A program made the translations under genes and the position numbers. Under the pieces are notes generated by a model. The model was not told where the DNA came from and did no database searches. It was given only the letters and a program-made list of their open reading frames with translations. Positions 1 through 8,717 of a stretch of DNA of 64,000 nucleotides are shown here, piece after piece; the first letter of the stretch is position 1; every line of letters begins with the position of its first letter. This stretch comes from Anaerolineales bacterium (GTDB taxonomy: Bacteria > Chloroflexota > Anaerolineae > 4572-78 > J111), in assembly GCA_020634855.1 (NCBI GenBank), contig JACKAU010000002.1, positions 744,001-808,000 of the forward strand. Direction: 5' to 3'.

Positions 1-448
1 AGTCACCTTTGCCGACGGCACCGAATCCGACGCTCAAGTCGCCATCGAACAGCCGGAAAACGACATCGCTGTCTTGACCGCCGCTCAACTGCCGGAACTG
101 GTGGCGCCGGCCACGTTGGGTAATCCCAATGCTATGCACATCGGCGACGAGGCGTTCGTCGTCGGCCATCCGCTGGGCTTATATGGCTCGATGAGCGCGG
201 GCGTCATCTCCGGCTTTAATCGCTCGTTCAAACCACCGGACAGCGATCTACGCTTGCACGACTTAATCCAAATCGATGCCGCCGTCAATCCCGGCAATTC
301 CGGCGGCCCCTTGCTCAACCGGCAAGGCCACGTCATCGGCATCGTCACCGCGCTGGCCAATCCCACCGAAGACGATGTTTTTATCGGTATCGGCTTTGCC
401 GTGCCTATCACCCTGGCCGGCCGGGCTGCCGGTGCGCCGCCGTATTAG
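1..448 (+). CDS. Trypsin-like serine peptidase, HtrA/Deg type (5' end cut by the window)
   Basis: Reading frame 2 is open from the left edge to the stop at 446-448. The visible 148 residues are the C-terminal half of a chymotrypsin-fold protease. The catalytic serine motif is clear (NPGNSGGPL), preceded by VVGHPLG and followed by FAVPI, as in HtrA/DegP proteins. The His of the triad would lie left of the window; NDIAVL near the edge supplies the Asp region. No PDZ domain follows: the protein ends about 20 residues after the barrel. It ends 11 bp before the MoxR gene and may lead that operon. The family is certain; the substrate is unknown. Confidence 0.9.
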   Translation, partial: VTFADGTESDAQVAIEQPENDIAVLTAAQLPELVAPATLGNPNAMHIGDEAFVVGHPLGLYGSMSAGVISGFNRSFKPPDSDLRLHDLIQIDAAVNPGNSGGPLLNRQGHVIGIVTALANPTEDDVFIGIGFAVPITLAGRAAGAPPY

Positions 449-459
449 AAGGAGAACCA

Positions 460-1470
460 ATGGAACAATTCAAAAAACCCGAAGATAGACAGCCTATGGA
501 ACGAGTCCTGTATGAAGTCAAAAAGATCATTGTGGGACAAGACAACCTGCTGGAACGTTTGGTTGTAGCGCTGCTGGCTCGTGGGCATATCCTGGTTGAG
601 GGTGTACCGGGCCTGGCCAAGACGATGGCCATCAAAACCCTGGCCGAAGCGATTGGCGGCGAGTTCAAACGCATCCAATTTACGCCTGACCTGGTGCCGG
701 CCGATCTGGTCGGGACGCGTATCTACAACCAAAAAACGGGCGAATTCAATACTTCGCTCGGTCCGGTCTTCACCAATCTGCTGCTGGCCGATGAGATCAA
801 CCGCGCCCCGGCCAAAGTGCAAAGCGCGCTGCTCGAAGTGATGCAAGAGCGGCAGGTCACCATTGGCGTTGACACCTATAAAGTTCCCAATCCATTCCTG
901 GTGTTGGCCACGCAGAATCCCATCGAGGCCGAAGGCACGTACGCCTTACCGGAAGCTCAAGTGGACCGCTTTATGCTCAAAGTGCTGGTCGGCTACCCCA
1001 GCGCGACCGAAGAATTTGTCATCGTCGAGCGCATGACCGGCCTGCTGCAAGCGGTGCAGCGGGTGCTCACCACCGACCAACTGTTGGAATTGCAACAACA
1101 GGCTGCCAAAGTCTACGTCGATCCGGCGCTGATCGAATACGCGGTGCGGATGGTCACCGCCACCCGGCAGCCCCAGGAAGTTGGCCTGAAAGATGTGGGG
1201 GCTTATATCATGTTCGGAGCCAGCCCACGGGCGTCGATTAATCTTATCCTGGCAGCGCGAGCGCTGGCCTTTCTGCGGGGACGGCCCTACGCGCTACCGC
1301 CGGATGTGCGAGACATCGCGCTCGATGTGATGCGCCACCGCCTGGTGCTGTCGTATGAGGCGCTTTCAGACAATGTCAGCAGCGATGAGGTATTGAATAG
1401 GATCTTAAACCGGATCTCAATGCCGGAGGTGCCCTTACATGAGCACGCTAACACCCGCTTCCACACCTGA
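460..1470 (+). CDS. MoxR-family AAA+ ATPase
   Basis: 336 residues. Walker A is GVPGLAKT (about residue 48) and Walker B is LLLADEINRAP (about 107), followed by the MoxR signature region with QNPIEAEGTYALPEAQ. MoxR ATPases act with DUF58 and von Willebrand A (VWA) proteins, probably as chaperones that mature or assemble cell-surface or metal-dependent complexes. That is family knowledge; the client is unknown here. A good ribosome site (AAGGAG) precedes the ATG. The 3' end overlaps the DUF58 start by 32 bp, indicating translational coupling, and two VWA genes follow, giving the classic MoxR-DUF58-BatA-BatB order. Confidence 0.95.
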   Translation: MEQFKKPEDRQPMERVLYEVKKIIVGQDNLLERLVVALLARGHILVEGVPGLAKTMAIKTLAEAIGGEFKRIQFTPDLVPADLVGTRIYNQKTGEFNTSLGPVFTNLLLADEINRAPAKVQSALLEVMQERQVTIGVDTYKVPNPFLVLATQNPIEAEGTYALPEAQVDRFMLKVLVGYPSATEEFVIVERMTGLLQAVQRVLTTDQLLELQQQAAKVYVDPALIEYAVRMVTATRQPQEVGLKDVGAYIMFGASPRASINLILAARALAFLRGRPYALPPDVRDIALDVMRHRLVLSYEALSDNVSSDEVLNRILNRISMPEVPLHEHANTRFHT

Positions 1471-2347
1471 GCGCATCCTGCTGCGGCTCGATTGGGAAGT
1501 GATTCGCCGGCTGGATGGGCTGCTGCAAGGGGATTATCGCAGCCTGTTTTACGGTTACGGCGTCGATTTTGCCGACCTGCGGGAATACCAACCCGGCGAT
1601 GATATTCGCTACATCGATTGGAATGTCACCGCCCGGATGGACAGCCCCTACGTGCGCCAGTATGCCGAAGATCGCGAAATCACGGCCTGGTTCTTACTCG
1701 ACCTGAGTCCTTCGATGGACTTTGGCACCGTACCCAGCCAAAGCCTAAAGCGAACGGTGCTGATCGATTTCGTGACCATTCTGGCCCGATTGCTCACCCG
1801 CCACGGCAACCGCGTTGGCGCGATTTTCTACGGCAGCCGCATCGAGCGCACCATTCCGCCACGCGGCGGACGCCTACAGGTGCTGCGCATCATCAACGAT
1901 CTGCTCAAGCAGCCCCATTTAACCCAAACCCCGGTCACCAATCTCAGTTCGCTGCTGCATGGCGGGCTGCATACCGTTAAAAAACGCTCGCTGATTTTCA
2001 TCATCTCGGATTTTATCAGCGCGCCGGGCTGGGAACGGCCGCTGAACCTGCTCAGCCGGCGGCACGACGTTCTGGCCATTCGCCTATGGGATCCACGCGA
2101 AATAGAACTGCCGGATGTCGGCCCGATTATCATCGAAGATGCCGAAACCGGCGAGCAACTCTATGTCGATACCCGCGACCGGCGGTTCCGTCAACGTTTT
2201 CAAGAAGCCGCCCAACGACGTGAAACCGAATTAACTGAGACCTTCAAAAGAGCCGGGGTCGATGCTCTGTCGCTCTCAACCGAGGAGGATTTAGTACGCG
2301 CCATTGTTCGCTTCGCCACAATGCGACAGCGGCGCAGGAATAAGTAA
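1439..2347 (+). CDS. DUF58 domain-containing protein (MoxR partner)
   Basis: 302 residues. The central DUF58 hallmark is visible: DLREYQPGDDIRYIDWNVTARM, then LFLLDLSPSMDFG-like sequence (here FLLDLSPSMDFG), which is a VWA-like MIDAS segment. The protein has no membrane span, unlike longer DUF58 proteins that start with two helices. The ATG at 1439 lies inside the end of moxR, so coupled translation is likely. In this operon type the DUF58 protein is thought to bind the MoxR ATPase and the membrane VWA proteins; its precise role is not known. Confidence 0.93.
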   Translation: MSTLTPASTPERILLRLDWEVIRRLDGLLQGDYRSLFYGYGVDFADLREYQPGDDIRYIDWNVTARMDSPYVRQYAEDREITAWFLLDLSPSMDFGTVPSQSLKRTVLIDFVTILARLLTRHGNRVGAIFYGSRIERTIPPRGGRLQVLRIINDLLKQPHLTQTPVTNLSSLLHGGLHTVKKRSLIFIISDFISAPGWERPLNLLSRRHDVLAIRLWDPREIELPDVGPIIIEDAETGEQLYVDTRDRRFRQRFQEAAQRRETELTETFKRAGVDALSLSTEEDLVRAIVRFATMRQRRRNK

Positions 2348-2350
2348 CTT

Positions 2351-3355
2351 ATGTCGTTCATCTGGCCGACAATGCTTATATCGCTGTTGTTAGTACCGCT
2401 TTTGGTCGTACTGTATCTTCGTTTGCAGCGGCGGCGACAGCAGATGGCTGCCCGTTACGGCGGCTTTGGGCTGATGCAAGCTGCCGGGCAGTCACTGGGC
2501 TGGCGACGGCATTTGCCGCCGGCGCTGTTCTTGGGCGGCCTGACGTTGCTGCTGCTGGCGGTGGCCCGTCCGGAGACCGTGGTCAGCCTACCTCGCATTG
2601 AAGGGACGGTCATTTTGGCCTTTGATGTATCCGGCAGTATGGCCGCCGATGATTTGGAGCCTAACCGGATGGAAGCAGCCAAAACCGCCGCACGGGCCTT
2701 TATTGAACACCAGCCGCGCACCGTTCAAATTGGAGTAGTCGCTTTTAGCGACGGCGGCTTTATGGTCCAAACCCCCACCAATGACCAAGACGCCATCCTG
2801 ACCACTATCGAACGTTTGGCCCCGGAGCGGGGAACCTCGCTAGGTCAGGGTATTTTCGCATCGCTCAACACAATTGCAGCGGATGCCGAACAGGCCCTGC
2901 TGTTTGACCCCGAGGCAACGACCGAGGCCGACATCACACCAACGCCCGTGCCGCCAGGTACTTTCACCCCGGCGGTCATTGTCCTGCTCACCGACGGCGA
3001 AAATCTGGACGAACCTGATCCGCTCGAAGCGGCGCAGGCCGCCGCCGATCGCGGGGTGCGCATCCACACCATCGGCATCGGCAGCGCGGCCGGCACCACG
3101 CTGGAGGTCGAGGGGTTCACCGTTTTCACCCAGCTTAATGAGGCCCTGCTACAACAAATCGCCAAGATTACGGACGGGACATACTACAATGCCGAAAATG
3201 AGGAGGAGTTGCAAGCGATTTATGAAAACCTCGATCCCCAATTGGTAATCAAACCGGAAAAGATGGAAGTGACCTCTGTTTTTGCCGGGGCCAGCATGCT
3301 GGTTCTACTGATTGGGGGGACATTTTCGCTGCTGTGGTTTGGTCGAGTGCCGTAA
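2351..3355 (+). CDS. Membrane VWA domain protein (BatA-like)
   Basis: 334 residues. It has two N-terminal membrane helices (about residues 5-22 and 55-75), an extracytoplasmic VWA domain with the metal-ion MIDAS motif DVSGSMAADD (about residue 93) and TDGEN (about 215), and a C-terminal helix (about 308-328). That is the usual BatA/BatB topology. It starts 3 bp after the DUF58 stop. It probably forms a membrane complex with the next gene and the MoxR ATPase. The segment before TDGEN holds a short Thr/Pro stretch that could be a surface loop. Confidence 0.9.
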   Translation: MSFIWPTMLISLLLVPLLVVLYLRLQRRRQQMAARYGGFGLMQAAGQSLGWRRHLPPALFLGGLTLLLLAVARPETVVSLPRIEGTVILAFDVSGSMAADDLEPNRMEAAKTAARAFIEHQPRTVQIGVVAFSDGGFMVQTPTNDQDAILTTIERLAPERGTSLGQGIFASLNTIAADAEQALLFDPEATTEADITPTPVPPGTFTPAVIVLLTDGENLDEPDPLEAAQAAADRGVRIHTIGIGSAAGTTLEVEGFTVFTQLNEALLQQIAKITDGTYYNAENEEELQAIYENLDPQLVIKPEKMEVTSVFAGASMLVLLIGGTFSLLWFGRVP

Positions 3356-3377
3356 TGAGGAGGGCTGGGAGATAGCC

Positions 3378-4412
3378 ATGAATTTACTTTGGCCCGGATT
3401 CCTGCTACTGCTCGGTTTAATTCCGCTGATCATCGGCGGTTATATTTGGGTCCTGCGGCGACGACGTCGTTTTGCCGTGCGCTACTCCAACCTGGCCTTA
3501 GTCCGCGAGGTATTGCCGCGGACCTCGTCCTGGCGGCGACATCTGCCGTTCGTCCTCTTTTTGCTGGCCGTGGCCGCCTTAATTGTGGCTCTGGCCCGAC
3601 CGATGGCTAGCGTCAGCGTCCCGGCCGGACGAGCGAACATTATTCTGGCACTGGATGTTTCTCGGAGTATGTGCTCAACCGATATCCCCCCCAATCGATT
3701 GGAGGCGGCTCAGGACGCGGCTTTGTTATTTATTCAACGCCAAGCGCCCAATACCCAAATCGGCATTGTCGCCTTTGCCGGTTTCGCCGAGTTAATTACA
3801 CCCCCAACGACCGATCAAGAAGTGCTGTATAACGCCATCGAAAGTTTGACCACGGCCCGCTGGACGGCCATCGGCAGCGCCATTTTAACCTCGCTAGATG
3901 CTATTGCTGAAATAAATCCCAATGTCGTTCCGTCAACCGGGCTAACCACTGAAATCGAGCTGACGCCGGTGCCGAACGGGGTTTATATGTCAGACATCAT
4001 CGTATTACTCACTGACGGGGCCAGCAATCAAGGGCCATTGCCATTGGATGCGGCTCAGCAGGCTGTTGACCGGGGCATCCGCGTATACCCCATCGGGTTT
4101 GGAACGGCCTCCGGTTCGATTATGGATTGCAGTTCATTTGGCGGCGGCCCTTCATTTGGCGGTGGATTTGGGGGCGGTGGGTTTCGGCGGGGAATCGATG
4201 AAGAGACGCTGAAGGAAATTGCCGATATGACCGGAGGAACCTACTTCTCGGCTGAAAGCGCCGGCGAGCTGCAAGATATTTTTCAGGAGCTGCCAACCTA
4301 CTTAATCACCAAACGTGAACTTAGAGAGATCAGCGTGGCCTTTACGATTATTGGCGCACTGTTGATGATGATGACCTTCGGCCTGTCGCTGATCTGGCAT
4401 CCCCTGCCCTGA
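3378..4412 (+). CDS. Membrane VWA domain protein (second BatA/BatB-like paralogue)
   Basis: 344 residues from the ATG at 3378, which begins MNLLWPGFLLLLGLIPLI; an upstream in-frame start at 3312 would overlap the previous gene and is less likely. Two N-terminal helices, a VWA domain with the MIDAS motif DVSRSMCSTD and LTDGASNQ, and a C-terminal helix match the preceding gene, of which it is a paralogue. An unusual Gly/Phe-rich insert (GGGPSFGGGFGGGGF, about residues 257-271) lies between the VWA core and the conserved LKEIADMTGGTYF. It closes the MoxR operon. Confidence 0.9.
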   Translation: MNLLWPGFLLLLGLIPLIIGGYIWVLRRRRRFAVRYSNLALVREVLPRTSSWRRHLPFVLFLLAVAALIVALARPMASVSVPAGRANIILALDVSRSMCSTDIPPNRLEAAQDAALLFIQRQAPNTQIGIVAFAGFAELITPPTTDQEVLYNAIESLTTARWTAIGSAILTSLDAIAEINPNVVPSTGLTTEIELTPVPNGVYMSDIIVLLTDGASNQGPLPLDAAQQAVDRGIRVYPIGFGTASGSIMDCSSFGGGPSFGGGFGGGGFRRGIDEETLKEIADMTGGTYFSAESAGELQDIFQELPTYLITKRELREISVAFTIIGALLMMMTFGLSLIWHPLP

Positions 4413-4874
4413 GATACGGTCAGTAATAGGTTATCGCTAATATCAATTTTCATTTTCTGAGCCGTGCGATTCTTGAAATGATGTGGTAGAATTGTAAGAA
4501 CTTCCTGCTCCTTTAGGCGTCTCCATGGGTCATCTACCCTATCTTAGTTTCGGCTTGTCCAGGTTATGAAGTACAATGGTGGCAAGTAACGGACAAATTT
4601 TAAGAAATATTTAAGAAATTCTTTGGGGGATTTTTAGAAATACTTGATATCATAAGTGAAATGAGATCAGGTATGCGTCAGTCAAGGTATTGGGGACCGA
4701 GAAAAGTCAATCACCTGAAGAACCGTCCAGTATCAAGAGCTAAATAATGGTCTGGGCGGAAATCGTTTCACCACTTTACTGAACGTAGTAGTAAGCGTTA
4801 ATTATGAACTTAAGCCAATCCTAAATTATCCCTTTTAACAACTCCATACCCATCTCAGAAAGGACCTCTTCAAC
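4413..4874. other. Intergenic region with no recognised gene
   Basis: About 460 bp of A/T-richer sequence between the VWA operon and the histidine kinase. I see no convincing ORF, no strong hairpin terminator and no clear promoter. A direct repeat, TTTAAGAAAT, occurs twice near 4599-4620. A weak ribosome site (AAAGGA) precedes the kinase start. Confidence 0.5.
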
Positions 4875-5522
4875 ATGAACACTCCCTCAGAAACCCTTCT
4901 CAATGCGCTTGAAAACGAACGCCGCTATGTGGCCAAAGAACTGCACGATGGCGTAGCGCAGACGACCTTGCAGCTCGGTTTGCAGGCCGGTATTTGTGGT
5001 AAGTTGCTGGAACGAGGTAATTTGGAACTGCTGGCGGCTGAGCTGACCCAATTGGAGAAACGCATCCAGTTAGCGTCCAAACAAGTCCGCGAAGTCATCA
5101 GCGATATGCGCCCGCCGGCGGTCGAAGCAACTGCCGGACTGAAAGCGTACATCGAAGCGCTGATAGCGGACCATACGCATCGGGGCGGACCGCCGGTGAA
5201 TTTTCAGTTCGATTGGGAGGAAACGGACGCGAAACTATCTCAGGCAGCGAAGTTAACCCTAACCCGAGTTATCCAAGAAGCGCTGCTCAACATCCGTAAA
5301 CATGCGAGGGCCGGGCAGGTATGGGTAAGCTTTTCGACCGGTCCGCACTGCGCTTGCGTCACAATAACCGATGACGGGCAAGGGTTTGATCTTAACCAGC
5401 AAAAACATGGGAGTGGGTGGGAAAACATGCAGACGCGGCTGGAAGCACTGGGGGGAACGCTTAGTCTTGGTCGGCCCCCTGAGGGAAAAGGAACCCAATT
5501 GATCGCCCGGCTGCCAAAATAA
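4875..5522 (+). CDS. Soluble histidine kinase of the DegS/NarL-partner (HisKA_3) type
   Basis: 215 residues with no sensor or membrane domain. The dimerisation/phosphoacceptor motif is ELHDGVAQTTLQLGLQ, with the His at about residue 24. The ATP-binding domain follows: RVIQEALLNIRKHA is the N box, DDGQGFD the G1 box and GSGWENMQTRLEALGG the G2 region. HisKA_3 kinases phosphorylate NarL/FixJ-type response regulators; no such regulator is adjacent, so the partner is unknown. The short length suggests it is an output module that works with a separate sensor, or responds to a cytoplasmic signal. Confidence 0.9.
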   Translation: MNTPSETLLNALENERRYVAKELHDGVAQTTLQLGLQAGICGKLLERGNLELLAAELTQLEKRIQLASKQVREVISDMRPPAVEATAGLKAYIEALIADHTHRGGPPVNFQFDWEETDAKLSQAAKLTLTRVIQEALLNIRKHARAGQVWVSFSTGPHCACVTITDDGQGFDLNQQKHGSGWENMQTRLEALGGTLSLGRPPEGKGTQLIARLPK

Positions 5523-5552
5523 CGTAAAGTAAACTCAAGTTTGCCCTACAAA

Positions 5553-5594
5553 AAATCGTCTACGGCCAAGTTGGTCGTAGACGATTGATTTTCA
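5553..5594. terminator. Bidirectional intrinsic terminator
   Basis: An 11-bp stem (ATCGTCTACG ... CGTAGACGAT with flanking A and T) with a run of A on the left and T-rich sequence on the right. It sits between the converging kinase gene and the minus-strand gene at 5626, and could serve both. Confidence 0.75.
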
Positions 5595-5625
5595 TATAAC
5601 TTGAATAAGTCCTGCTTACTCGGCG

Positions 5626-5937
5626 TTAAATCCTAACCCACAGATAAATTTTGTGGCCTTCTTCAACTTCTTCCCAGCGGATAGCAATAATATCAAGCTC
5701 GCCTCGCACACCATCGTCAGTGGGAAAATCCAGCCGGGCCGAACGGCCTTCTTGCCAGGCATCCTGGCAGCGTTTTACCAACTGCGGGCCGTTGAAGGTA
5801 CGCATTTCACACAGCGCTATTTCGCTGCCCTCCATACCTTCGAAAACGCCAATTGACCACTCGCTGGAGACATCCCTAAATTCAGGCGGCGGCCCCTCTA
5901 CGATAGTAATGTACGCCGGTTTTTGATTTTCAATCAT
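5626..5937 (-). CDS. Conserved-looking hypothetical protein
   Basis: 103 residues from an ATG at 5937, chosen because AAGGTG lies 9 nt upstream on the minus strand; a longer frame starts at 5988 without a ribosome site. The protein starts MIENQKPAYITIVEG and is acidic, with mixed beta-strand-like segments (WSIGVFEGMEG, GELDIIAIRWEEVEEGHKIYLWVRI). No cysteine cluster, signal peptide or membrane helix is present. I do not recognise the family. It is divergent from lpdA. Confidence 0.6.
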   Translation of the reverse strand: MIENQKPAYITIVEGPPPEFRDVSSEWSIGVFEGMEGSEIALCEMRTFNGPQLVKRCQDAWQEGRSARLDFPTDDGVRGELDIIAIRWEEVEEGHKIYLWVRI

Positions 5938-6121
5938 TTCGTTTTTCACCTTGGTTTTGAAGTTTACATTTACGAAACTTATTGGCATGTGATATTGTAC
6001 ACAAAACCACCATTGTTGCCAACTAAAGTCCCGATGTTACGATTAGGCCGTGGTAAGAAATGATAGGCTATAATAGTCGATAATACGGGAGAAAAGTCTT
6101 TTTTTTAACCTATTAAGGTTA

Positions 6122-6130
6122 TGGTATACT
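6122..6130 (+). promoter_or_regulatory. Probable lpdA promoter (extended -10)
   Basis: TGGTATACT forms an extended -10 element 55 bp upstream of the lpdA start. The -35 position is only T-rich, which is acceptable for an extended -10 promoter. Confidence 0.4.
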
Positions 6131-6185
6131 ATGAACGCTCTCCACGTTTGGCAATCAATTATCTCAAAATCAGAAAGGTGTAACA

Positions 6186-7568
6186 ATGGGAAGTTACGAT
6201 ACAATTGTGATTGGTGGCGGTCCAGGGGGATACGTTGCGGCCATTAAAGCCAGTCAACTCGGCCAAAAAACGGCTGTTGTCGAAAAAGTTCATTTGGGCG
6301 GTATCTGTTTGAACTGGGGCTGTATTCCAACTAAATCGCTGATTCGCAATGCCGAAATTGCACACATCCTTCAGCACGACGCAAAAACATTTGGTTTCAG
6401 CTTCGACAACCTAAAACTTGATTACAGCGTTGCCCAAAAGCGCAGTCGCCAGGTTAGCGAGCGACTGGTCAAAGGCATCGGCTTTTTAATGAAGAAGAAT
6501 AAAATTGACGTTATAGAAGGAACGGCCAAGTTAAAAAGCGCCACTGAAGTCCAAGTGGGCGATGAGGTACACAGCGCCAAGCATATCATTATCGCCACAG
6601 GTGCGCGGGCGCGGTTGATCCCCGGTCTGGAGATTAACGGTAAGACATTGCTGACTTATCACCAGGCGCTGGAACAGACCGAAGTTCCTAAATCGATGGT
6701 GGTCATCGGAGCTGGGGCTATCGGCATGGAGTTTTCCTATGTATTCAGTTCTTATGGCGCTGAAGTCACGGTAGTGGAACTCTTACCCCGCGTCTTGCCG
6801 TTAGAGGACGAAGAAATCAGCGCAGAAATGGAAAAACAGTTTAAACGAGCCAAAATCAAAACGTTAACCAACACCAAAGTTGAAAAAATCGACGACCATG
6901 GCGATAGTGTGACGGTAACGGTTAGCAAAGACGGTAAACAAAGTGAAATTAAGGCTCAAATGGCGTTGATTTCGATTGGGGTTAGACCCAACACCGAAGA
7001 TTTAGGTTTAGACGCGGTCGGCGTCAAACTGGATCAACGTGGATTCATCGAAATCGGCGACAAGATGGAAACTAACGTGCCGGGTATTTACGCCATCGGT
7101 GATGTGACCGGTAAGTTGGCCTTGGCTCACGTGGCCAGCGCCCAGGGCATTATCGCCGCCGAGGCTATTGCCGGACACGAAACGCGACCGCTCAAATACG
7201 TCAACATGCCGCGCTGCACCTACACCCACCCGGAAGTGGCGTCGGTAGGCCTGACCGAGGCCCAGGCCAAAGAGCAAGGCTACGCGGTTAAAACCGGCAA
7301 ATTCGCCTTCCAGGTGAACGGCAAAGCGCTAGGGTTGAATGAGACGGCCGGCTTTGTCAAGATTGTGGCCGAAGAGAAATACAATGAAGTGCTAGGCGTC
7401 CATATGATCGGACCGGGGGTTACTGAAATGCTGGCCGGCCCGACCGGTATGATTGGCCTGGAAGCCACTCTGGACGAGTTGGCTGGAACCGTCCACCCCC
7501 ACCCCACCCTCAGCGAAGTTGTGATGGAGGCGGCCCACGTGGCTTTGGGCGAACCTATCCACATTTAA
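6186..7568 (+). CDS. lpdA: Dihydrolipoamide dehydrogenase (E3)
   Basis: 460 residues, the usual length. The FAD-binding motif GGGPGGYVAA is at the N-terminus, and the redox-active disulfide lies in GGICLNWGCIPTKSL (about residues 38-51). The NAD-binding site GAGAIGMEF is at about 174, the second FAD motif YAIGDVTG at about 302, and the dimer-interface HPHPTLSE holds the catalytic His at about residue 436. The enzyme reoxidises dihydrolipoamide in 2-oxoacid dehydrogenase and glycine-cleavage complexes. No E1 or E2 genes are adjacent, so it probably serves several complexes from a monocistronic locus. A ribosome site (AAAGGTG) precedes the ATG. Confidence 0.95.
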   Translation: MGSYDTIVIGGGPGGYVAAIKASQLGQKTAVVEKVHLGGICLNWGCIPTKSLIRNAEIAHILQHDAKTFGFSFDNLKLDYSVAQKRSRQVSERLVKGIGFLMKKNKIDVIEGTAKLKSATEVQVGDEVHSAKHIIIATGARARLIPGLEINGKTLLTYHQALEQTEVPKSMVVIGAGAIGMEFSYVFSSYGAEVTVVELLPRVLPLEDEEISAEMEKQFKRAKIKTLTNTKVEKIDDHGDSVTVTVSKDGKQSEIKAQMALISIGVRPNTEDLGLDAVGVKLDQRGFIEIGDKMETNVPGIYAIGDVTGKLALAHVASAQGIIAAEAIAGHETRPLKYVNMPRCTYTHPEVASVGLTEAQAKEQGYAVKTGKFAFQVNGKALGLNETAGFVKIVAEEKYNEVLGVHMIGPGVTEMLAGPTGMIGLEATLDELAGTVHPHPTLSEVVMEAAHVALGEPIHI

Positions 7569-7605
7569 GCCGATCCTAAACAACTTTAAGGTCTTTAAAA
7601 TCACC

Positions 7606-7640
7606 AGCCGGAAGATGTAGAACATCTACATCTTCCGGCT
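7606..7640. terminator. Perfect 15-bp hairpin between lpdA and tRNA-Sec
   Basis: AGCCGGAAGATGTAG pairs perfectly with CTACATCTTCCGGCT around a 5-nt loop. There is no T run on either side, so it may be a terminator without a U tract or a processing site. It lies between the converging lpdA and tRNA-Sec genes. Confidence 0.5.
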
Positions 7641-7645
7641 CAAAG

Positions 7646-7741
7646 CGGGAATAGATGGGAGTCGAACCCACCGACGCTTGCTGCTCGCAACCGCCCACTG
7701 ATTTTGAAGACCAGGGCCGCCACCGGACGACAACTACTCCC
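7646..7741 (-). tRNA. selC: Selenocysteine tRNA, anticodon UCA
   Basis: 96 nt on the minus strand. The 8-bp acceptor stem is GGGAGTAG paired with CTATTCCC, as in bacterial tRNA-Sec (ordinary tRNAs have 7 bp). The anticodon loop reads CTTCAAA, giving UCA, which decodes UGA. A long variable arm (about CAGTGGGCGGTTGCGAGCAG) follows, and the T arm is GTGGGTTCGACTCCCAT. The discriminator base is G and CCA is not encoded. The gene implies selenoprotein synthesis (SelA, SelB, SelD elsewhere), but no sel gene or selenoprotein is visible in this window. Confidence 0.93.
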
Positions 7742-7947
7742 ACTAAAATTTAAGCAGATTCACTTTAAATTGGCAAGTTTTTTGCCAATCAATACATGGC
7801 AGACTGTTTTAGCCAATTGCGATGTGATATTTTAGCCGCTTTAGCATATCAGTTTCAGTTGGCCGCAGCACCCATTCATACGGCCTCACTTACTCAGGAT
7901 GCTTTTGTTAACTGATTTTTACACAGCGCAAAATATACCCCTACAAA

Positions 7948-7977
7948 TTGGCATCTTTTGAAATTACGTTGTATAAT
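7948..7977 (+). promoter_or_regulatory. Candidate sigma-70 promoter for the AP2-like gene
   Basis: TTGGCA and TATAAT are separated by 18 bp, about 110 bp before the TTG start. A second TATAAT at 8036-8041 lacks a good -35. The rest of 7742-8088 is A/T-rich with no gene; it also holds a small hairpin (ATTGGCAA/TTGCCAAT, 7769-7789). Confidence 0.45.
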
Positions 7978-8088
7978 AAAGAAACAATTGATAACTTCTG
8001 TACGCTAATGTAACAGAATCTTATCGTGGTCAAACTATAATAATAATAAGTGACAATCCAATTAAGCGTACTAGAAAGGAGATATAAA

Positions 8089-8598
8089 TTGGCTGACAGT
8101 GGCTACAAAAGCATCAGTCGCATCGATGACCCCAAAAAGAAAACGCACGGCTGGTATGTGAGAGTTTACTTTAAGGGCAAAATGCATTCCAAGTTTTTCA
8201 GTGATGCTCGCTTTGGCGACAAAGACCAAGGCTTGCAAGAGGCAATTAAATATCGCAATGAGTTAGAAATTAAACTTGGCAAACCCCGCAGTGAACGAAC
8301 GGTGGTGCAGGTCAGCCCACGCAATCGCTCGGGCGTGATCGGTGTCCGTCGTCGCCGCAAAAGCTCAGGTAGAAAGGGCAGACCGGGCGGCTATGAGGTC
8401 TATGAAGTGACCTGGAGTCCCGGACCCGGCAAAATGAAGCGAACCTCCGTCTCCATCGAAAAATATGGCGAAGAGGAAGCCTTCAGACGAGCCTGTGAGA
8501 TTAGACGGCAAAAAGAAGAAGAAATTTACGGCAAACCGATGCAACCCAACGGCGCCGAAACACAAGAACAAGAAGAAAAAGCACAAGCTTCAGAATAA
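8089..8598 (+). CDS. AP2-domain-like DNA-binding protein
   Basis: 169 residues from a TTG start at 8089, chosen because AAAGGAGA lies 6 nt upstream; the frame is open back to 8050. The N-terminal part (SRIDDPKKKTHGWYVRVYF, then KFFSDARFGDKDQGLQEA) and the second half (GVIGVRRRRK... YEVTWSPGPGKMKRTSVSI... AFRRACEIRR) are two copies of the GV/RI-x-W-x-V strand plus helix pattern of the AP2 fold. Bacterial AP2 proteins bind DNA; some belong to homing endonucleases, but no HNH or GIY-YIG nuclease motif is seen. The C-terminal tail is Glu/Gln-rich. The target is unknown; it may be a transcription factor. Confidence 0.7.
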   Translation: MADSGYKSISRIDDPKKKTHGWYVRVYFKGKMHSKFFSDARFGDKDQGLQEAIKYRNELEIKLGKPRSERTVVQVSPRNRSGVIGVRRRRKSSGRKGRPGGYEVYEVTWSPGPGKMKRTSVSIEKYGEEEAFRRACEIRRQKEEEIYGKPMQPNGAETQEQEEKAQASE

Positions 8599-8641
8599 GA
8601 TTAAGTCCGATAAACCGCTTTTTTCATCCCACTAATTTCAA

Positions 8642-8670
8642 TTGACGAATTCTAGGCAGATAAGTATAGT
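8642..8670 (+). promoter_or_regulatory. Sigma-70 promoter
   Basis: TTGACG and TATAGT with a 17-bp spacer, placing the start of transcription about 40 bp before the small gene at 8718. Confidence 0.6.
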
Positions 8671-8717
8671 ATCTGTAGTTAGATAATTATTGTCTTAGCG
8701 CTAAATGAGGTGTTATT

